Below, one piece after another: positions 57,683 through 64,000 of a stretch of DNA of 64,000 nt (its first letter is position 1; each line of letters starts with the position of its first letter). The notes under the pieces were generated by a model. That model was not told the DNA's origin. It did not search any database and saw nothing but the letters and a program-made list of their open reading frames with translations. Location of the stretch: NCBI RefSeq assembly GCF_901709675.1, contig NC_051095.1, positions 2,070,795 to 2,134,794 on the forward strand. The letters are read 5' to 3'. This stretch comes from Syngnathus acus. Taxonomy: Eukaryota > Chordata > Actinopteri > Syngnathiformes > Syngnathidae. Position numbers and translations under genes: made by a program.

Positions 57683-57958
57683 CTGTCAACCGAGATGAAG
57701 AAAACCTGACCCTCACAGTTTTGACGCGTGCCCTTTGGTGTCAGATGAACCTTTTTGAATTCAAATTTTTTGCCAGTCAGAATCCAACTTCACGTCTGAA
57801 AAATAACCATTTATGTTAAATTAAAAGTGATTGACATTAGACATGGCTTCAACATCCTGTATTTGGGAACACAATACTTGACATTTCTTTGTATGGCTCA
57901 CTGACGTTCAAGCTCGGTGGGCACAAAGCGGTCAGTTATTGTTTACAACCAAAAATTT

Positions 57959-58040
57959 GAGCATGCCAAACAAGGAATTCGACTCCGGTACATCTCGGCC
58001 TCTGTACGACATTTAGGTAGCTAACAAAATTCAGAACCAT
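57959..58040 (-). repeat. Dispersed repeat tail, minus orientation
   Basis: The reverse complement of gccaaacaaggaattcgact and the following cctctgtac...catttaggtagctaac is the same family as the plus-strand copy at 61641-61786. It looks like the 3' tail of a fish LINE/SINE. Confidence 0.6.
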
Positions 58041-58701
58041 ACACAAACAACGTGGCATATTACGAAAAATAAAAGAACACGAAATGTAAGGTATAAGGCA
58101 CACAGTTCCCAACAGATAACAAACATCACCAATGTTAAACAAAAAAAAAAAATAAATCAACAAAATAAAATAATTAAAAGGACAAAATAGAGAACTAGAG
58201 GAAAAGCAAATACAAACCAAATAAATACAAAATAATATCACCCAAAATCGCCCAATTAGAGGTCACCAAAAATATCCAACTTGGTGTATGCGTCTGTGAG
58301 GTCTTTCATAAAGAAACGGAAGAGGGGCTTTTCTCTTTCTCCATGTTAGTGTATGTGTGCTCTGTATATTGAGTTTTATTTTGAAGGATGCTACTCAGGA
58401 AGGACTGCTTTTACTATTTTTGCTTGACAAATGTTCTTAATAAAAGCCAGGTGTGACCAATGTGTCAATCGTGACATTTGTGACGGTCGTCATTTTCGCT
58501 GTCTCCACAGTATGACTTATTTTATTACAATAACTCTGCTAGCACTGATGAAATGTTTCGCTAGCAATAACAGATTATTTAACGTCAGATTCCATACATT
58601 ACTTTCCAGAATGAGTCAAAAAATAATATCGTCCTTAGTGAGAGGTACAGGTAAAAACATTCTGGTCGACTTCCAAGAAGTTGTTGTGCACACACACACA
58701 C

Positions 58702-59185
58702 TCAAAGAAGAAGGTGTACAGTAGTCTCAATATCTTCTTCGCAGAAGGTACAGTTATTGTGGACTACACCGAACCTCAACCTTAATGATTCCTTGGATGG
58801 ATAGATATCATTTAAAAATTTCAACTGGACTTCTTTAACCTTGGTCCTAACCGGATATTTGATATATAAAGCATGTATTTGCATTCCTCCTGATATATGG
58901 GGCAATACCGCCACCTACTGGGTCGAAGGTTATGACGAACGATTCGGCAGTTCCAGACTAAATACCTTAAAAAAACAACAACAAACAAACACGGTACCCT
59001 TTTCATTAGCCCGTTTTTCCCAGTGAATTCAAATAACTGTCTCTGAACTTTTCTTATCTCTACCTGGAGAATATTTTCCAGTCTAAATGCTATCTTTGTG
59101 TTTGGAGTTTCTCCTGCTAGTGCTACCTTTTCTGCTTCCAACCTCAGTTCCTTAATGCTTTGATTTTTCTCTGCTGCCTTCTCAA

Positions 59186-59225
<40 letters not shown>

Positions 59226-59270
59226 GCTACTCGTTTGTGCTGTACAGTTTATCGCCGCTACCATAAACAA
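58702..59270 (-). mobile_element. L1-like LINE ORF2 fragment, degenerate
   Basis: Minus-strand frames read AEKVALAGETPNTKIAFRLE ... IRKVQRQLFEFTGKNG, then, after frame breaks, ALYIKYPVRTKVKEVQLKFL and HNNCTFCEEDIETTVHLLL. The last part resembles the C-terminal zinc-knuckle-like segment (CxxC...T..H) after the reverse transcriptase of L1/Tx1-type fish LINEs. The core reverse transcriptase between the two parts is missing, so this is an internally deleted dead copy. A 29-base A run (minus strand) is at its upstream edge. Confidence 0.6.
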
Positions 59271-60167
59271 AACAAAGTGTTCTTTACCCTCTATCAGAGA
59301 ATCTGCCTCTTTTTTTGTGAATCCTTAACATGTTCCCTTGCTGTTCTCTGGTGGAATTTAATTTTAAATCAGAGCATAAACTAATATTATGGTTGATGAT
59401 ATTGTGATTTACTACCTGCGTAGAAAACATTTACAAATTTTCAAATCAATTTTCATTTTTTTCCAAAATGCCCGTGGCTAAAAAGATGTTACAAAACTAA
59501 AATTATAGGGAAAAATCCCAACTATCGCCACTAGATGTCCCAATGAGTTACTGGGTGTGCATAGCTCCCAACCTTTTTTGGCTTGTGTCTTACTTCCAAA
59601 GAGAAGGCCCTTCAGACTGCTGCAGGCACAACTAAAACACTTTTGCACCACTGCAGGAAAGAGGGACACTCAAGCAATGGAGAAAAAAAAGTCTGCACGG
59701 GTTTAAATTGATTGTATGTTTTATTTTAACATTTGAACCTCTCTCCCTGAAGTTCTTGAAAATGCAATAGGTGCAAACTTGCACGCTGCTAAAAACATCC
59801 TTGTTAGGCCCTTTTTGTGCTAAGCAATGATGGCTGCGTGTGTTTCATTGCAGGTAACCACGGCTGACAGATGAGGGACGCTATCGGCAGGCACCGTCTT
59901 CCTCTTAACGTGTCCAGTCACTCAAACACGATATCTTGATCTCCAGCCTCGTTGTCATCAACACCCACACCAATTTGCGACACCTGTTTGCCATTGACCT
60001 TCTGACCTTTTGTGGCAGGACTGAAATGCAGTGGTATTTTTCTTATTGTTGTTGTGAGTTCATTTTAAAGGCCAATAAAGGACTTTGCAATTAAGCAGCA
60101 GCCGAGCTGGGCACTCCTCATTCTATTCTGGCACAAAAAGAAGAAAAAAAAAATTCTAATCTATTCA

Positions 60168-60900
60168 GGAAACGTCTGTTCCCAAATTGATACTTGTTTT
60201 GTGCCTGGTGGCAATGTAGCTTTGGTATTTGCTTGTTGCCAACTGATGCCATCTTGCAGGTGCCACGTAAAAGTGAGTCATTTCGGTGTTCCCGTGAATG
60301 AGTGAGTGGATGTCATTGAAAATAACAATTGTGGACTCACAGAGAGTACAATTTCTAATGGAGGAAGGTTCAGGACGGTGCTGGCCAGCCGGCGGCGCGG
60401 CAACTTTTGATAACCTTGAATGAGACCAAGACAGCATGAGAGTGCTGGAAATAGAAACATTTGTTACCAGCAGCATCCTGTCAGAAATATGTCTGGAACA
60501 AATTTAGGTTCCGAGAAAAGGGAGATAAGAAAACGAAACCTAACACACACACACACACACAATCACACACGCACACACAATCTCACACACACACTCACGT
60601 ACACACACGTGCACATACACACACAGTCAGTCACTTAGGTGCTCTCGTGAATGAGTGAGCGTATGTCACTGAAAAAGACAATGGTGGAATCACAGAGAGT
60701 AAAATTCCAATTGATGAAGATTCAAGACAGCAAGGAAACGGTGCACCACTGAATGACCTTCAATGTAACTAAGACGGCCTGAGCATCATTTACTGGAAAG
60801 GGGACCAGAAAGCGAAACCTAACTCACAGGCAAACCGATACATATTAAGGAAACCTTTGCTCCCAAATTGATACTTGTCTTGTGCCTGGTGGCAAAGTAC
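60168..60900. repeat. Imperfect tandem duplication, unit about 350 bp
   Basis: Segment 'cgtgaatgagtgag(t/c)g(g/t)atgtca' occurs near 60293 and 60646 with its following ~150 bp, and 'cccaaattgatacttg(t/c)(t)ttgtgcctggtggcaa' near 60181 and 60852. A CA-rich stretch replaces part of the middle unit. Confidence 0.7.
60544..60627. repeat. CA-rich microsatellite
   Basis: Interrupted (ca)n runs with tcaca and gtaca variants lie inside the tandem duplication. Confidence 0.92.
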
Positions 60901-60930
60901 TGTATTGGCCCGAATATAAGACAACGCCGT

Positions 60931-61062
60931 GTCAAAGTCAAAGGTCAAAGTCAAAGAAATCGAAATTACGTTCCCACTATCCCACGGTGACAAGACATAG
61001 TACACAATATACATACAAGTAAACAACACAAAAAAATAAAGAAGGCACAAACAATGAATAAA
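60931..61062. repeat. Dispersed (GTCAAA)n-headed fish repeat
   Basis: gtcaaagtcaaagg units are followed by aaatcgaaattacgttccca, then cccacggtgacaagacatag and tacatacaagtaaacaacac, a block seen repeatedly in fish genomes. It has no coding capacity. Confidence 0.6.
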
Positions 61063-61182
61063 TAAGAGTGATGAATAAATAATAAATAAATTTTTTTGGG
61101 GTGGGGGGATCCTGAGACACCCCCGATAGCATGCTGGCTAATCGGGAGAGACGAGGGCCGCTCCCATGTGGGGCCGGTGGGG

Positions 61183-61570
61183 GCCATCATTTGATCGGCT
61201 ACAAATGAATGACATTTTAATCTAGCTTTTAATTCAATGCATTTTCAATGTCACCATATTAGGAAGTACAACACCCATTTTGCATCGCAGTTCTCTTCCC
61301 GGTGTCTCAAGTTGGGCGATACCACCCATCCCCAGCACTCACTGAAATCGGTAGAGTCCAAGTTAGCTTGTGCGTCCGGATGACGCTAGTTGAAGGGAAG
61401 ACTCTTCGATATGGCGGTGCGGCCGGGCCATCATTTATGGGCTACAACCCAATTCACTTGTATAAATGTTCTTTTAATTCAACAAAATCCACCACACAAT
61501 GTCATAGAACACCTTTTTTGCATCAAAGTTCTCGTTCCCGTGCCTAACGTTGGATGCTCTCCTAGCTATT
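61183..61570. repeat. Imperfect tandem duplication, unit about 240 bp
   Basis: 'gggccatcattt' plus 'ttttaattcaa' plus 'ttgcatc(g/a)(c/a)agttctc(t/g)ttcccg' recur near 61185 and 61425 with similar spacing. Confidence 0.6.
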
Positions 61571-61640
61571 CACCTTGCATTTTAGAAGATAAATACACTG
61601 TATATCCTTTTAGTCATGGAAAATAATATTAATGATGCAA

Positions 61641-61786
61641 TCATCAGGGGATGTTTGGGAATATTTGTCATTTTTCACACGTCCTGAGTGTTGTTAGTCA
61701 CCTAAATGTTGAACAGAGGCTGTGATGTACCGAAGTCAAATTCCTTGTTTGGCACGCTCAAACGTGGCGAATAAAAAATCTTGAAC
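61641..61786 (+). repeat. Dispersed repeat tail, plus orientation
   Basis: Sequence from tcatcaggggatgtttggga through gtcacctaaatgttgaacag to ccttgtttggcacgctcaaa and ataaaaaatc. The reverse complement of the 57959-58040 copy matches it. Confidence 0.6.
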
Positions 61787-62585
61787 ATAAAACATAATTC
61801 AACTGCTACAGTAGCCTATTTGTTATATATTTTAATGACTTTTATTTTCTGTTATAGTCACCCATGGTCAGCGCTTAAATATAGTGGAGTCAAGTGACGC
61901 GGCGGTATTCCACTATTCTGTGCGCCTGCCATTGGGCCGGTTGGATTTGAAACGCCCGGGCTGGAAAATGGTCCCAGCGCGCCACTGGCCACCCCAACCC
62001 CTTGGCTAAAAACCGCCGGTGCCTTTTAGGAAGCCATCCTTCCTGCTACGTGACAACCTGCTCATTTGCCTTTTTTCGCAAGCAACCGCCCCTGATGTGA
62101 TGAGAAAAGGTCGGCTGATTGAGTGAGCCAATGTTTTTGATCTTTCAGTCAGTCGACGTTGTCATGAGCTGATTCCACTTTGACTGATGTCGAGTAAAAA
62201 AAAAAAAAAAAACTTTTACACATGACTTGGTTTCCCTTTAAAACGTAGGTTGAGGTGACCCCAAAGGTTGTCCCCCTTTTTTGCTTGCGTCCCCTCTTTC
62301 CCATAGCGAATAAAATCAAAGTGGTGTCCAAAGTCTGGACAAAGGTGGCCAAAATGATATCGCGTTCCATCGCTCAAAGACGCGCACACGTACAGAGCGT
62401 CTCCGCGGGAACGCGCTCTTCCAACGGTGCGTTACTCGCGAAGGTGGGGGCCGAGCAGCAGCAGCCGCAGCCGCAGCCGAGCGAGTGAGCGAGCGAGCGC
62501 CTGTTGAGCGGGCGGCTGTCCTTGTTTCGAGCGGAACGAGTGCTTGCACCACACCGAGATTTCTGCGTTCAATAGCCTCGAGGCC

Positions 62586-62664
62586 ATGATGACCCCGCCG
62601 GCCGCGCGCCTGGCGCTGGTTCTTCTGTCTTGCGTTGTATGGATGTTGTACAGCTGCGCAGACG
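62586..62664 (+). CDS. First coding exon of an unidentified secreted or membrane protein (signal peptide)
   Basis: The ATG at 62586 (a second in-frame ATG follows at once) opens MMTPPAARLALVLLSCVVWM then LYSCADG, a typical cleavable signal peptide with a hydrophobic core and small residues near the end. A consensus donor (GACG|GTGAGT) ends the exon at 62664 in phase 1, the usual arrangement for a signal-peptide exon that precedes extracellular domains. The upstream 62.35-62.58 kb is GC-rich, as in a promoter. No further exon is recognised before 64000, so the gene continues beyond the window. I do not recognise the protein. The alternative is a chance ORF with a chance donor. Confidence 0.5.
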
Positions 62665-64000
62665 GTGAGTACATCGACCAAAATGTACAACTTAATGATA
62701 ACTTTAGAAGAACGTGTGTGGTTCGGATGGCAGTGCGGATCCGCCGCCGGGTTCAAAATTGGACCGACTTAGGAAGCTGGGTGAATTGGTCTCAACTATG
62801 GGGCGTTTTGGCATTTGAGGAGTTTTTGTACAAAATGGACTGTTCTGCGCAAAAGAGTTTGGCTTGATTTTCAACCCAAATTCGGTCCACTTTTTGGACC
62901 CAAATGGAGTTCTTTTCAAATGGATGTAACAGCGCTTGCTCTTGTGCACGTAAACTTTGTGTTGTGAGTGCAAAGAGTCTTTTTTTACCTGTTTTTATGC
63001 CATTTTAACAAGCTGACATTGATTGCGAGACACAATGTCGCATTCCAACCCCACTCCCCCCTCCCTCGCCCAAATGCGCACGGCAACTCGAGAGAAAGAA
63101 GTTTGCGAGGAAACGAATCTTAGAATGATTCCTTCCGTAACTGAAGTGACAGAGCAGAAAAAAATGATTGTAATTGTTAAATATGAACATGCGAGAACCC
63201 CAATATCACAGGGAGGATGATATACAGCAAGTCCTCAACATAGACATGTATCAAATATGTTTGGGGAGTAAAAGAGCCCCAGTGAGGACAAAACGGTGTA
63301 TCACTTTGTTGGAAAGGCAAACTCCGGTTTTCTCCTCACATACTGTCTCGGAAATAAGCAAAGGTTGTACTTAAGAGTAATGACGATGTCTGTCCGGTCT
63401 GCAACAAAAGTCGTTTATTTAATGTGGCGCTAAGCATAAGTGATCAAATAATCATTTGAATAGTGATGGAGTGTATCCAGAGCCCTCCCTGCTCTCGTTT
63501 TACCACCAAACAATGTTTCATATCGAATAGGACATGCAACCGACACAATTAGAGGAGCGAATATATCATTTGATCCACTTTGACGTTAACGTGGCACTTG
63601 TTTGTCCATCCCTCCAAACAAAATCAACCAAAACGTCATACGGGCTACTGTCTACGTATATAGCGACGTGCACACGCGTAAGTTAGCAACACAACTGCAC
63701 CACTATTGGCTTTAATATTTGCAACCACACATTGCGTTTTTTCTTACCCCAAAAAAGGGGCAAATACGTTGCACTGGAGCGTGTGTGGGCGGTGGGGCAA
63801 AGGAAGTGATAGTCACGAAGATTTGTTACAAGAGGCGTGGAATTCCAACACGTCTTCCTTTGCATAGATTGTCAAAGTATCTTTTGGTAATTGATGAAAA
63901 TAAAAAAGAAAAAGTTGGAAGTGGAATTTGTTGACTTCTAGCGCCATCCTGTGGGCAGGAGTTGAGTTAAAAAAAACAAAAATCTTTTTCTCTCCCCGAG
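62665..64000 (+). other. Probable first intron of the unidentified plus-strand gene
   Basis: No exon-like reading frame flanked by splice sites is recognisable here. The sequence is AT-rich and carries no strong repeat. Confidence 0.4.

Larger units (their letters stand above)
57683..62585. other. rgp1 3'UTR and repeat-rich intergenic region
   Basis: The first ~150 bp should be rgp1 3'UTR (ATTAAA at 57820-57825). The rest has no recognisable host exon. It holds two oppositely oriented copies of one dispersed repeat (57959-58040 and 61641-61786), a LINE fragment (58702-59270), tandem duplications (60168-60900, 61183-61570), CA-rich microsatellite (60544-60627) and another dispersed repeat (60931-61062). 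Confidence 0.6.

Noticed and set aside
58821-59270. Host gene encoding a Lys-rich protein
   Set aside because: The Lys run is a poly-A tract on the minus strand beside a degenerate LINE fragment with frame breaks.
62149-62756. Minus-strand Ala/Arg-rich frames near 62.5 kb
   Set aside because: They are antisense to the GC-rich promoter and signal-peptide exon of the plus-strand gene and consist of low-complexity sequence.

Overview
The window is animal nuclear DNA, almost certainly from a ray-finned fish and probably a percomorph teleost. It has multi-exon genes with GT-AG introns, many short microsatellites, and dispersed repeats built around 'gctaa...ttagc' and hAT-like 'ggtgtcaaactc' ends. 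The encoded proteins are vertebrate orthologues. The clade is inferred, not proven.

Five protein-coding genes are recognisable, and four of them are complete in coding sequence. Reading left to right: (1) nfib, minus strand. Only coding exon 1 (17265-17291) and the 532-bp DNA-binding exon 2 (15499-16030) lie here; positions 1-15498 are its long second intron, which runs off the window. (2) zdhhc21, minus strand, 7 coding exons (20905-22408), giving 265 aa. (3) mark2, minus strand, 20 coding exons (24748-42201), about 786 aa, including a 27-nt microexon and an in-frame cassette exon with a GC splice donor. (4) gba2, minus strand, 17 coding exons (45749-53741), 857 aa. (5) rgp1, plus strand, 8 coding exons (55074-57682), 386 aa, head-to-head with gba2. 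A signal-peptide first exon at 62586-62664 (+) starts a sixth gene that I cannot name.

The genes are not an operon. nfib encodes a CTF/NF-I transcription factor, zdhhc21 a Golgi/plasma-membrane palmitoyltransferase, mark2 the microtubule-affinity-regulating (Par-1) kinase, gba2 the non-lysosomal glucosylceramidase, and rgp1 a subunit of the Ric1-Rgp1 GEF for Rab6. In human, nfib-zdhhc21 (9p22-23) and gba2-rgp1 (9p13) are each neighbour pairs on chromosome 9p, whereas MARK2 is on 11q13. The fish locus therefore has mark2 sitting between the two 9p pairs.

The non-coding space holds candidate regulatory blocks in the nfib intron, a ~120-bp tandem repeat near 10 kb, remnants of two non-LTR retrotransposons, a hAT-like element with an 8-bp target duplication, and tandem duplications at 60.2-61.6 kb. 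The most unusual item is a pair of almost identical ~300-bp foldback-type elements in two different gba2 introns.
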